Assembly: GCA_025055795.1 (NCBI GenBank)
Contig: JANWVV010000008.1
Span: 1 to 64,000, forward strand
Length of the DNA: 64,000 nucleotides
Reading direction: 5' to 3'
Source of the DNA: Gemmataceae bacterium
GTDB lineage: Bacteria > Planctomycetota > Planctomycetia > Gemmatales > Gemmataceae
The notes under the pieces are model-generated. The model was not told the origin of the DNA and did no database searches. It saw only the letters and a list, made by a program, of their open reading frames with translations. Shown one piece after another: positions 25,919 to 34,469 of the stretch; position 1 is the first letter of the stretch, and each line of letters starts with the position of its first letter. A program made the position numbers and the translations under genes.

Positions 25919-27766
25919 ATGGCTTCACCAAAAGTAGTCGGCATTGATCTGGGCACCACATATAGCCTGGCTGCCTACGTTGAAGGGGGGCAGCCCGTGG
26001 TGGTGCGTGACAGTCACGGCACCGCTTTGATCCCCAGTTGCATTAGCTTTTTCGAGGACGGCAGCGTTCTGGTCGGCTCGGCGGCCAAAGCCCGGGCCTT
26101 GGCCGACCCCGAACACACCATCTTCAGCATCAAGCGTCTGATGGGCCGGACCCTCAAAGATCTGCACAAAGAACTGCAACTGATTCCCCATCAGATCGTT
26201 GAGCGGGAAACGGCCGACGGACGCAAGGTATTGCACGTGCGCATCGCTGGTCGGGAATATACCCCCGAGGAACTGTCAGCGATGATCCTGCGGGAGGTCC
26301 GGCAACGGGCGGGGAATCCCACGCAGGCGGTGATCACGGTGCCCGCCTACTTCGACGACGCCCAACGACAGGCCACTCGCGATGCCGGCCGTATCGCTGG
26401 GCTGGACGTTTTACGCATCCTGAACGAACCGACCGCCGCCGCTTTGGCCTACGGCTTGGACCGCCGACGCCAAGGCACCATTGTCGTCTACGACCTTGGG
26501 GGCGGCACCTTCGACTGCTCTATTTTGTCACTCTCCGACGGAGTGTTTCAGGTACTGGCCACCCATGGCGACACCTTCCTGGGGGGTGACGACTTCGACC
26601 GCGCCCTGATGGAACTGATCGCCCGTGAGCAAGGGTGGGAGCTGTCGCCGCGTGACCCATTACTGTTGCAGCATTTACGGGATGCTGCCGAGGCGGCCAA
26701 AATCGCCTTGTCCAGTCAGGAGAGCACCGTGTTGCGTCTGGACGTGCCGGCCACGGTCGACCGACCGGCCCGTCAGGTCGCCCGGACTCTGCAGCGCCAG
26801 GAACTCGAGCAACTCCTCCAGCCGTTCATCGACCGCACGCTCGAATGCTGCCGGGCCGCTCTGCGAGATGCCCAACTGACTCCCCAGCAGATCGATGAAG
26901 TGGTGCTCGTCGGCGGCTCCACCCGTATCCCCTACGTTCGCCGACGCGTGGCCGAATTCTTCGGCAAAACGCCCCATACCGAACTGAACCCCGACGAAGT
27001 GGTGGCTCTCGGGGCTGCCATTCAGGCCGACATCCTAACGAGCGGCCGCCGCGACATGCTTCTCCTGGACGTCGTACCCCTGTCCTTGGGCATCGAAACT
27101 CTTGGCGGCGTCGTCGATAAAGTCATCCATCGCAACACCACCATTCCGTGTCGGGCTACTACCCGCTATACCACCTTTGTCGATAACCAAACGGCCATCG
27201 TCCTCAACATTTACCAGGGTGAACGGGAACTGACCAAGGACTGCCGCTTCCTCGGTACGTTCAAGCTAACCGGCATTCCGCCCATGCCTGCTCAGTTCCC
27301 CCAGGTGGATGTCACCTTCCTGGTCGACCAGAACGGCCTGCTCACCGTTACCGCTAAGGAGCAACGCAGCGGTGTCCAGGCTCAGGTGACCGTCCAGCCG
27401 GCCCACGGCCTGACCCGGGAAGAGGTCGAACAGTTGGTCCTGGAAAGCATTGAGCACGCCCAGGAAGACTTCACTGCCCGCCGACTGATTGAACTACGCA
27501 ATAAGGCCGAGGCCGACTTGCGTCACACCGCCAAGGCTCTGACGCAGGCCGGCGATCAACTCACCCCCGAACAACGCCAGGCCATCGATGCCGCCGTCGA
27601 AAACCTGCGTCAGGCCATCGCTCAGAACGACCTGACCGTCCTGCAAAACGCCCTCGACGCTTTCAACACCGCGACCCAGCCCTTGGCTACCCTGTTAATG
27701 AATGAAGTGCTCCGCCGTGCCATCGCTGGCAAAACGGAACAAGCCCTCGATCCGACTACCATCTGA
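25919..27766 (+). CDS. hscA: Hsp70-family chaperone, HscA type
   Basis: This 615-residue Hsp70 has the nucleotide-binding domain at residues 1-375 (GIDLGTTYS; VPAYFDDAQRQATRDA; VYDLGGGTFDCS; VLVGGSTRIP). The substrate domain is near 385-500 (LLLDVVPLSLGIETLGGVVDKVI; YQGERELTKDC) and a shortened helical end follows. Length and the segments MLLLDVVPLSLGIETLGG, GERELTKDCR and FDDAQRQ match HscA better than DnaK, and it lacks the DnaK acidic C-terminal tail. HscA helps transfer Fe-S clusters from the IscU scaffold. The iscX-like gene follows 103 bases later, which supports this reading. No iscS, iscU or hscB is in the window. Confidence 0.85.
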   Translation: MASPKVVGIDLGTTYSLAAYVEGGQPVVVRDSHGTALIPSCISFFEDGSVLVGSAAKARALADPEHTIFSIKRLMGRTLKDLHKELQLIPHQIVERETADGRKVLHVRIAGREYTPEELSAMILREVRQRAGNPTQAVITVPAYFDDAQRQATRDAGRIAGLDVLRILNEPTAAALAYGLDRRRQGTIVVYDLGGGTFDCSILSLSDGVFQVLATHGDTFLGGDDFDRALMELIAREQGWELSPRDPLLLQHLRDAAEAAKIALSSQESTVLRLDVPATVDRPARQVARTLQRQELEQLLQPFIDRTLECCRAALRDAQLTPQQIDEVVLVGGSTRIPYVRRRVAEFFGKTPHTELNPDEVVALGAAIQADILTSGRRDMLLLDVVPLSLGIETLGGVVDKVIHRNTTIPCRATTRYTTFVDNQTAIVLNIYQGERELTKDCRFLGTFKLTGIPPMPAQFPQVDVTFLVDQNGLLTVTAKEQRSGVQAQVTVQPAHGLTREEVEQLVLESIEHAQEDFTARRLIELRNKAEADLRHTAKALTQAGDQLTPEQRQAIDAAVENLRQAIAQNDLTVLQNALDAFNTATQPLATLLMNEVLRRAIAGKTEQALDPTTI

Positions 27767-27789
27767 AGCATCTGCCGGCTTGGGTCCTA

Positions 27790-27831
27790 TATAATCCCAC
27801 CTGTTCAAGAGCTAATGCCTGTAGCTTGAAC
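27790..27831 (+). promoter_or_regulatory. -10-like box and bulged hairpin between hscA and iscX
   Basis: TATAAT is at 27790-27795 but no fitting -35 is seen. Just after it, GTTCAAG..CT at 27803-27813 pairs with AGCTTGAAC at 27823-27831 (9 pairs with a 2-base bulge). This may set iscX expression apart from hscA. There is no T run. Confidence 0.3.
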
Positions 27832-27868
27832 CCACACTAACCGTTACATCCGCTCAGGAGAACCGACC

Positions 27869-28090
27869 ATGACCTGGACCGATGCTCGCGAAATAGGCCG
27901 ACTCCTGTTCGAGCAATACGATACGCTCAACCCCTTGACTGTCCGCTTCACCGATCTGCACAAATTCGTCCTCAACCTCGAGGGGTTCGAGGGCAAACCT
28001 CATGAATCGAACGAAAAACTCCTCGAAGCCATCCAGATGGCCTGGTACGAAGAATGGCTCGAGGAATACGGCGACCAACAGAACAAATAA
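27869..28090 (+). CDS. iscX: IscX (YfhJ) Fe-S assembly protein
   Basis: This 73-residue acidic protein matches the IscX pattern closely. It starts WTDAREIGRLLFEQYD, followed by TVRFTDLHKFVLNLEGFEG and SNEKLLEAIQMAWYEEW, as in E. coli IscX (66 residues). IscX binds IscS and iron and modulates cluster assembly. An AGGAG precedes the ATG by about 8 bases. It lies directly after the HscA-like gene, as in isc operons, which supports both assignments. Confidence 0.93.
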   Translation: MTWTDAREIGRLLFEQYDTLNPLTVRFTDLHKFVLNLEGFEGKPHESNEKLLEAIQMAWYEEWLEEYGDQQNK

Positions 28091-28511
28091 GCCTCTTCCT
28101 CATGACCAACAGCTTAAGTTGTTCACCCGCACGCCGCTTCGGCAATCGAGCCGGATCGTCTGGTTGGCCACAACGCGCCAAAGCCGTTCTGACACACTCT
28201 CCTTGCACCTTGGAGGATGAGTTGCGCTTTATCTCAGTGCCAAGTATTTGCGTATACTGCAACATTGGCGTCCTGAACCGCACACCAACCTACAGCCTAT
28301 CCTTGGATGAGCCAAATTCTGATATATCAAGATATTCAATGTATAACTCTTCGCACTTGGTAACGCCAAGCGGGATCGCCCCATGTCGCTGTTTACGGCA
28401 GGATTGACCGCAGCTACACCCGTCAGCGAGATGTAACTCGTTACGGCGTAAGCGAGTCAGAAGATAGTTTCATCCCGCAATCTCCCTAGGCGTAGCGACC
28501 CATAAACGCGC
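28091..28511. other. Intergenic region upstream of the tetR promoter
   Basis: No gene is supported. Around 28310-28350 the sequence becomes AT-rich with short palindromic words such as GATATATC. Nothing else could be assigned. Confidence 0.4.
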
Positions 28512-28541
28512 TTGTCAAGGCAAGCCAATGGAGGCTATAAT
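28512..28541 (+). promoter_or_regulatory. Sigma-70-type promoter for the tetR-efflux genes
   Basis: TTGTCA at 28512-28517 and TATAAT at 28536-28541 are separated by 18 bases. The likely start of transcription is near 28548, giving a leader of about 180 bases before the TetR start codon. The -10 box overlaps the left arm of the inverted repeat at 28537-28572. Confidence 0.6.
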
Positions 28542-28572
28542 TATCTGACGGACTGGTCCGTAAAATAATTAT
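28537..28572. promoter_or_regulatory. TetR-type operator: 36-bp near-perfect inverted repeat
   Basis: Two 17-base arms (28537-28553 and 28556-28572) flank a TG centre and match each other at all but two positions. The core is the 14-base ACGGACTGGTCCGT (28548-28561), much like known TetR/AcrR-family operators, and the outer ends are ATAATTAT on both sides. It overlaps the -10 box, so binding would block transcription. The adjacent TetR gene product is the obvious ligand, by inference. Confidence 0.6.
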
Positions 28573-28725
28573 GGCGTCGTTCGAAAACGCCACGGATGGA
28601 GGGCTATGAATCAGTTTAGATCCTTGTTCCACTGCCGTGTCAAACGCAAATAAATCGGATGTTAGCTCGAGGCAAGCATTTGTAGTGAAAATTATACTTT
28701 TGTTCATAGCGCAGGAGAGGCGGTC

Positions 28726-29523
28726 ATGGCTGTACCGCAGGGTTCAGAGGACAAAAAGGCAGTGGACCCAAGTCCGTTGGAGGAGCGTCCTGGCCCAGGT
28801 CGGCCCAAGGACCCCACTTTGGAAGCCCGGCGGAAGGCCCAGATCCTGGATGTCGCGGCCCGAGTGTTCGCTGCCCATGGCTTTGCCAACACCACGGTGC
28901 AGACGATTGCCAATTACCTCGGCGTGGGGAATGGCACGGTCTACCGCTACTTTCCCACTAAAGATCAGTTGTTTTTGGCAGCCGTGGAACGCGGCTTGCA
29001 AGAGCTGACTGACGAAATGGATCGGGTTTTACAGCAACCCGGTGACCCCCTTGACATTCTGCACGAAGCGGTCCGCACCTACTTACGCTTTTTCCAACGT
29101 CGGCCGGAGATGGCGGAGTTGTTCATTCAGGAACGGGCCGCCTTTCCCCAACACCATCGCCCGTTGTATTTTGCGTCTCGCTACGATGATGAGAAGTTCC
29201 GTCGCCATCAGGAGTTCTACCAGCGGTTGTTGGCCACGGGGCGTATCCGGGCATTGCCCTTCGAGCAATTGTTTCACACTGTCGGCGATCTATTGTACGG
29301 CACGATTTTGACCAATCTGTTATCGGGCCGGCCCGCCGATCCGGAAGCACAAACCCAAGCGATTGTGGACCTGATCTTAAACGGTTTGTTGCAACGTCCG
29401 GATGCCCCCTCACCCCTGCCGCAGCAGGCACAGCCAGTGCACAAAGTGGCCTGCGGTCAGTCCGCTGGACAATCAGCGTTGGATCGGAACGGTCAGGCTC
29501 CACCGCAGACGCACTCCGAATGA
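28726..29523 (+). CDS. TetR/AcrR-family transcriptional regulator
   Basis: This 265-residue regulator has an N-terminal helix-turn-helix (about residues 35-80: AARVFAAHGFANTTVQTIAN; LGVGNGTVYRYFPTKDQLF), the TetR signature. The C-terminal half is the ligand-binding helical domain. There is an extra N-terminal stretch of about 30 polar residues and a Pro/Gln-rich tail. The start ATG has AGGAGAGG just upstream. It is followed by an MFP-RND efflux pair, so it probably represses that pump and itself through the inverted repeat upstream. The inducer is unknown. Confidence 0.93.
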   Translation: MAVPQGSEDKKAVDPSPLEERPGPGRPKDPTLEARRKAQILDVAARVFAAHGFANTTVQTIANYLGVGNGTVYRYFPTKDQLFLAAVERGLQELTDEMDRVLQQPGDPLDILHEAVRTYLRFFQRRPEMAELFIQERAAFPQHHRPLYFASRYDDEKFRRHQEFYQRLLATGRIRALPFEQLFHTVGDLLYGTILTNLLSGRPADPEAQTQAIVDLILNGLLQRPDAPSPLPQQAQPVHKVACGQSAGQSALDRNGQAPPQTHSE

Positions 29524-29589
29524 TTAACGGTTCGGGAGACAGCCGTGCAAACCACAACTGTTGACAGGCAACCGCAGGAGGATGTTAGG

Positions 29590-30939
29590 GTGATGGCCGG
29601 GTGGGGCCGCCCGAGCGGTCAACACTTAGCTATCGTGGCAAGGGGTGCCCGGCCCCGTTCAGTGCACAGATCGATTCTTTGGGCAGGGGTGATTGTTCTG
29701 GTCGCCGTTGTGGGTTGTCAAAAGGCGACACCAACCAGCGAGCTGACGGAACAGGCCGTTCCGGTCGAGACGGTAGCTGTGCAAAGCCGAGCGCTTATGC
29801 GTAGCATTGCCGTGATGGGGACCTTGAACGCCTACGAGGAGTTGCCCTTGGCGGCCAAGGTGGATGGACGGGTGCTGCAGATCTATCACGATGTGGGCGA
29901 TCGGGTAGCGGTTGGCACCGTCCTGATGGAGCTGGACAGCACCGATTATCGCCTGGCCGTGGCCCAGGCCCGGGCCGCTTACGAGGGGGAACTGCAACGG
30001 CTCAAGCTGGACCGCCTGCCGCTATCCGTGGCGGAGTTTGAGCGGCATCTGGTGAACATCGATGCGGTGGCCCAGGCCCGGGCCAATTGGGAGTTAGCCG
30101 AGAAGGAATTGGCGCGGGCCGAGTTGGAGATTGCGCGGGGTGTGGGCTCACCCCAGAATCTGGACAGTGCCCGGTCCCGTGTCAAGGCGGCTCGGGCGGC
30201 CGTGGAGCTGGCCGAGACGGAGGCCCGTGTCGTCTGGGCCAATGCCCGCCGACTAAAGGCCGTGGTGGAGGACGCGGAGCAGCGGCTGGAAGAGACGCAA
30301 CTGCGGGTGCCGGCTCCGCCATTATGGTATGCCTGGTCGGCCCTGATCGGTGTAGCGGGCAACCCAATCCGTCCCGCCGTGGCCCATCGCCACGTCAGCT
30401 TGGGTGAAATGGTGCGTTCCACACCGGTCACCCTCGCCTATCGCCTGGTCGTCGACCAGATCCTCAAGCTACGGGTAGCGGTGCCGGAGAAGTACCGTCC
30501 GCAGATCAAGCGGGGCGACCCAGTGGAATTACACGTGGACGCCTGGCCCCAACGCACCTTCCACGGCCGGGTGGTTCGGATCGCCCCCCTGGTGGACATG
30601 TCGACACGGACCTTTCCGGTGGAAATTGAAGTTCCCAATTACGACCATTCCCTGTTAGCTGGCAACTTCGCCCAAGCTCGCATCCTGTCAGCAGTTACGG
30701 ACACCATCCTGACCGTACCGCCGGCGGCCCTGGTCAGTTTTGCCGGTGTCCACAAGGTGTTTGTGGTGCGTGAGGGTCAGGCCCGCAGCATTACCGTGGA
30801 AGTGGGCCTGCGCGAGAAGGAGTGGGTGGAAATTCGTGGGCCGCTGCAGGCGGGCGAGTCGGTGGTCATCAGTGGCCAACTACGCCTGATCGACGGCACA
30901 CCCGTTCGGGTCAAGTCGCCGATGCGCCCCCAGCAGTGA
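29590..30939 (+). CDS. RND efflux periplasmic adaptor (MFP, lipoprotein)
   Basis: This protein of about 449 residues has a membrane segment ending in VAVVGC (Cys about residue 43), a lipobox, so it is anchored in the envelope. It has the adaptor layout: first lipoyl half (AKVDGRVLQIYHDVGDRVAVGT), a long coiled-coil hairpin (AYEGELQRLKLDR; ARANWELAEKELARAELEI), and a beta-barrel region (KLRVAVPEKYRPQIKRGD; GRVVRIAPLVDMSTRTFPVEIEV). It joins an inner-membrane RND pump to an outer-membrane channel. The GTG at 29590 follows AGGAGG by 8 bases; ATG 29593 and a GTG at 29545 are alternatives. It lies 2 bases upstream of the pump frame. Confidence 0.9.
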   Translation: MMAGWGRPSGQHLAIVARGARPRSVHRSILWAGVIVLVAVVGCQKATPTSELTEQAVPVETVAVQSRALMRSIAVMGTLNAYEELPLAAKVDGRVLQIYHDVGDRVAVGTVLMELDSTDYRLAVAQARAAYEGELQRLKLDRLPLSVAEFERHLVNIDAVAQARANWELAEKELARAELEIARGVGSPQNLDSARSRVKAARAAVELAETEARVVWANARRLKAVVEDAEQRLEETQLRVPAPPLWYAWSALIGVAGNPIRPAVAHRHVSLGEMVRSTPVTLAYRLVVDQILKLRVAVPEKYRPQIKRGDPVELHVDAWPQRTFHGRVVRIAPLVDMSTRTFPVEIEVPNYDHSLLAGNFAQARILSAVTDTILTVPPAALVSFAGVHKVFVVREGQARSITVEVGLREKEWVEIRGPLQAGESVVISGQLRLIDGTPVRVKSPMRPQQ

Positions 30940-30976
30940 AGTGTCGTTGCCCGCGGTGCAGAAAAGGAACCCGTGC

Positions 30977-33900
30977 ATGAGCGTCTGGGACATTTGCATC
31001 CGCCGTCCGGTGTTCACCACCATGCTGATGCTCGGGCCGGTGGTACTGGGTATCGCTTCCTATGGCCGGCTAGGGGTGGAACTGTTTCCCAACGTCGACA
31101 TTCCGGTAGTCATCATCACCACGACGTTGCGGGGGGCCTCGGCCGAGGAGATGGAAACGTCGGTCACGCGACCCATCGAGGAAGCGGTCAACACGGTGGC
31201 CGGCATCGACGAACTCCGTTCCACTACCCGTGAAGGCCTGTCGATTGTCGTGATCGGTTTTAAACTGGAGCGGGACGGAGAACAAGCCGCCCAGGACGTG
31301 CGTGACCGGATCTCGACACTGCTGCCCCGCTTGCCTAGCGGGACTGATCCGCCAGTGGTAGAAAAGTTTGACCTGAACACCGCGCCCATCCTGACGCTGG
31401 TGGTTTCTGGAGGTCCCGGCCGCGAGCTCCGCGAGGTCACCGAGATCGCCCGTAAGCGTCTCAAGGAAGACCTGGAGTCGGTCCTGGGCGTGGGGGCGGT
31501 CATTCTGGTAGGGGGGGAAACACGGGCCATCAACGTGCTGGTCCGGCCGGCCGATCTACGCGCCCGCGGCCTGACGGTCGAAGACGTCCGCCATGCCCTG
31601 CAAGCCCAAAACCTCGAACTACCGGGCGGCCGCATCGAAAGCGGCACCCTGGAGTTTGGCGTGCGTACCCTGGGACGGATTCCGACCCCTGCCGATTTCG
31701 CCGATCTGGTAATCACCACCCGTTCCACCCCCGATGGCGGCAAATATGCCATTCGTCTGAAGGACGTGGCCGACGTCGAAGATGGCATCGAGGAGCCACG
31801 GGGCCTGTCCCGCCTGGATGGCCAGAAAGCCGTCAGCCTGATCATCCAAAAGCAATCCGGGGCTAACACCGTGCAGGTATCCCGGGCGGTCAAGCAACGG
31901 CTGGAGAAAATCCGCAGCACCCTGCCGGCCGACATCCGGGTCGAGGTCATTCGCGATCAGGCCCGTTTCATCGAAGCCTCCATCAACGAGGTGAAGTTCC
32001 ACCTGCTGCTGGCTGCCTTTCTGGTTGTCGGGGTCATCTACTTGTTCATCCGCGACTGGCGTACCACCCTGATTGCAGCAACGGCCGTGCCCTGCAGCAT
32101 AGTTGCCGCATTCGCCTTCATGGACCTGATGGGCTTCACCCTTAACACTATGACCCTGCTGGGGCTGATCCTGGCCGTAGGGATTGTCATCGACGACGCG
32201 GTGGTCGTTCTGGAAAACATCTTCCGTCACATGGAGGAGTATGGCCAGACAGCCTGGGAGGCGGCCTCGACCGCCACACGCGAGATTGCCCTGGCCGTGA
32301 TGGCCACCACTTTCTCTCTGGTAGTCATCTTTGCCCCCATCGCCTTCATGAGCGGCCTGGTGGGACGCTTCTTCAACAGTTTCGGCTTCGTGGTTGGCTT
32401 TACCGTGCTGATGAGTCTGGTCGTCAGTTTCACCCTCACACCCATGCTGTGTGCCCGCTTTCTCAAGCCGCTGACTAGACAGAACCATCAGGCTCTCCAT
32501 GAGGCTGGGATACCCCGTGGCCTGCTGACTGACACTTACGTTTACCTGCTCCGCTGGTCGTTGCGGCACCGCTGGGTCATCGTGCTAGCGACGTTAGTGA
32601 CCTTTGCCAGCACCCCCGTGTGGTTTTTGCTGGCCGGTGCCGATTTCCTGCCCAAGGACGACCAGAGCGAATTCGAAGTGGCCCTGCGGCTGCCTCCGGG
32701 CACCTCGCTGGCCCAGGCCGATCGCCTCTGCCAGGAGCTGGAACACAAACTGCGTCAGGTTCGCGGAGTTGTCAGCATCTTCACTACCATTGGCCCCACT
32801 GACGGCAAGTCGACCAAGGGAGAAGGGGACGTCACCCAGGCCATGATCTACTGCCAGATGATCGATCTACGACAACGCGACTTCAGTCAGCGGGACGCCA
32901 TGGACGAGGCTCGCCGCATCCTGGCCGAATATCCCGACATCCGCTCGGCCGTGCAGGATGTCCGCGTGGTCAGCTCCAGTGCCTTCAAAAATGCCCAGTT
33001 GGACTTCAGTCTGAGTGGCCCGGACAGCCAGAAACTGGAGGAGTACGCCCAGCGGATCGTGCAATGGATGCGGTCGCGTCCGGATTTATACTGCGACATC
33101 GACACCAATGCAGCCGTCCGCAATCCGGAATTACAGGTGCGGATCGACCGCAACCGGGCCGCTGATCTGGGCATCGACGTGCACAGCATCGCCGCCACCC
33201 TCAGCCTGCTGGTGGGGGGACAACCGGTAAGTAAATACAAGGAAGGTAGCGAGCAGTACGACGTGTGGCTGCGGGCCGCTGCTGCCTACCGGGATCGTCC
33301 CGCCTTGCTGGAAGAGCTGACCGTTCCTAGCCGGGATGGCCGCCTGGTGGAACTGCGCAACATTGCCGCGGTCGTGGCTGAGCCGGGACCGGCTGCCATC
33401 GAACGCTTCAAGCGGCAGCGACAGATTGCCATTCAGGCTAACTTCCCCCGTGGGGTCAACCTTGGACAGGCCCTCAGCGAAATGCGTGCCTTCCTGGCAA
33501 CCCTCGAGCTGCCACCGGAATACCGCAGCGAATTCCTCGGTGACGCCCAACTGATGGCCGACTCCAATACCAACTTCGCCATTGCCTTCGTGTTGGCCTT
33601 CATCTTTATGTACATGATTCTGGCGGCGCAGTTCGAATCGTTTGTCCATCCGATCACCATCCTGCTGGCTGTGCCGCTGACCATTCCGTTTGCCCTTATT
33701 TCGCTATGGTTGTTGCGCACTCCCTTGGACGTATATGCCATGATCGGTATGTTCATGCTGTTCGGGATCGTCAAGAAAAACGGCATTCTGCAAATCGACT
33801 ATACCAACACGTTGCGGGCACGCGGTCGGGAGCGCGACGCGGCCATCATCGAAGCCAATGCCGTTCGTCTGCGACCCATCCTGATGACAACCATCATGCT

Positions 33901-34327
33901 GGTAGCAGCCATGATCCCGATTGCCACCGGCCGTGGCCCCGGCGCTGCCTCCCGCGCCAGCATGGCCAAGGTCATTCTCGGCGGCCAGATGCTCTCGCTG
34001 CTGCTTACCCTGCTAGTGACTCCCGTGGCCTACTCCCTGTGGGACGACCTGGTCCGCTGGTGGCAGCGCCGAGCCTGGCCCCCCGGGCCCCTTCGCCGCT
34101 GGTACTCCCGCCGTCAAGACGCCGCGGCGGAATTCACCTCCCCGGCCACAGCAACCTCTCAGCCCGCAACCATCACCCAAGGCCCGACCGAGCCGTCCTC
34201 TGCTACCCTTGTTGATAGTTGGAGCAACCACCTGGTGAGTGCGAAACCTGACCGCAATGGCGAACTGGCCCACACCGGGGCCGCAGGTCCGACTGCTGCT
34301 ACCGATCCTGAACCGTCACCACCTTGA
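30977..34327 (+). CDS. RND multidrug efflux permease (HAE1/AcrB family)
   Basis: This 1116-residue inner-membrane proton-driven pump starts with SVWDICIRRPVFTTMLML and ELFPNVDIPVV, as in AcrB-type HAE1 proteins. The proton-relay pair DD is in TM4 (VGIVIDDAVVVLEN, near residue 404), and the Lys partner is in TM10 (KKNGILQIDYTN, near 933). The porter domain carries the duplicated ferredoxin-like folds, and the conserved GPGAASRASMAKVILGG is in TM11. The C-terminal tail of about 90 residues after the last helix is longer than usual. I chose the ATG at 30977 over a GTG at 30941. No TolC-like gene is nearby, so the outer channel must come from elsewhere. Confidence 0.94.
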   Translation: MSVWDICIRRPVFTTMLMLGPVVLGIASYGRLGVELFPNVDIPVVIITTTLRGASAEEMETSVTRPIEEAVNTVAGIDELRSTTREGLSIVVIGFKLERDGEQAAQDVRDRISTLLPRLPSGTDPPVVEKFDLNTAPILTLVVSGGPGRELREVTEIARKRLKEDLESVLGVGAVILVGGETRAINVLVRPADLRARGLTVEDVRHALQAQNLELPGGRIESGTLEFGVRTLGRIPTPADFADLVITTRSTPDGGKYAIRLKDVADVEDGIEEPRGLSRLDGQKAVSLIIQKQSGANTVQVSRAVKQRLEKIRSTLPADIRVEVIRDQARFIEASINEVKFHLLLAAFLVVGVIYLFIRDWRTTLIAATAVPCSIVAAFAFMDLMGFTLNTMTLLGLILAVGIVIDDAVVVLENIFRHMEEYGQTAWEAASTATREIALAVMATTFSLVVIFAPIAFMSGLVGRFFNSFGFVVGFTVLMSLVVSFTLTPMLCARFLKPLTRQNHQALHEAGIPRGLLTDTYVYLLRWSLRHRWVIVLATLVTFASTPVWFLLAGADFLPKDDQSEFEVALRLPPGTSLAQADRLCQELEHKLRQVRGVVSIFTTIGPTDGKSTKGEGDVTQAMIYCQMIDLRQRDFSQRDAMDEARRILAEYPDIRSAVQDVRVVSSSAFKNAQLDFSLSGPDSQKLEEYAQRIVQWMRSRPDLYCDIDTNAAVRNPELQVRIDRNRAADLGIDVHSIAATLSLLVGGQPVSKYKEGSEQYDVWLRAAAAYRDRPALLEELTVPSRDGRLVELRNIAAVVAEPGPAAIERFKRQRQIAIQANFPRGVNLGQALSEMRAFLATLELPPEYRSEFLGDAQLMADSNTNFAIAFVLAFIFMYMILAAQFESFVHPITILLAVPLTIPFALISLWLLRTPLDVYAMIGMFMLFGIVKKNGILQIDYTNTLRARGRERDAAIIEANAVRLRPILMTTIMLVAAMIPIATGRGPGAASRASMAKVILGGQMLSLLLTLLVTPVAYSLWDDLVRWWQRRAWPPGPLRRWYSRRQDAAAEFTSPATATSQPATITQGPTEPSSATLVDSWSNHLVSAKPDRNGELAHTGAAGPTAATDPEPSPP

Positions 34328-34469
34328 CTAGCCCGCTGGACTTTTTGCCCGCTCCCAGTGGCTTTACCATAATCTGAGTGAATTGAAGGATAATCTGCCT
34401 TTTTCCGGCACATTTATGATAAAATAGACGTTGCGAAGTATACCCTCCTGCCTGGTTGAGTGTCAGCCA

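Noticed and set aside
31619-32569. 316-residue minus-strand frame inside the RND permease gene
   Set aside because: The plus-strand permease has conserved motifs throughout; the Gln/His-rich antisense frame is a shadow.
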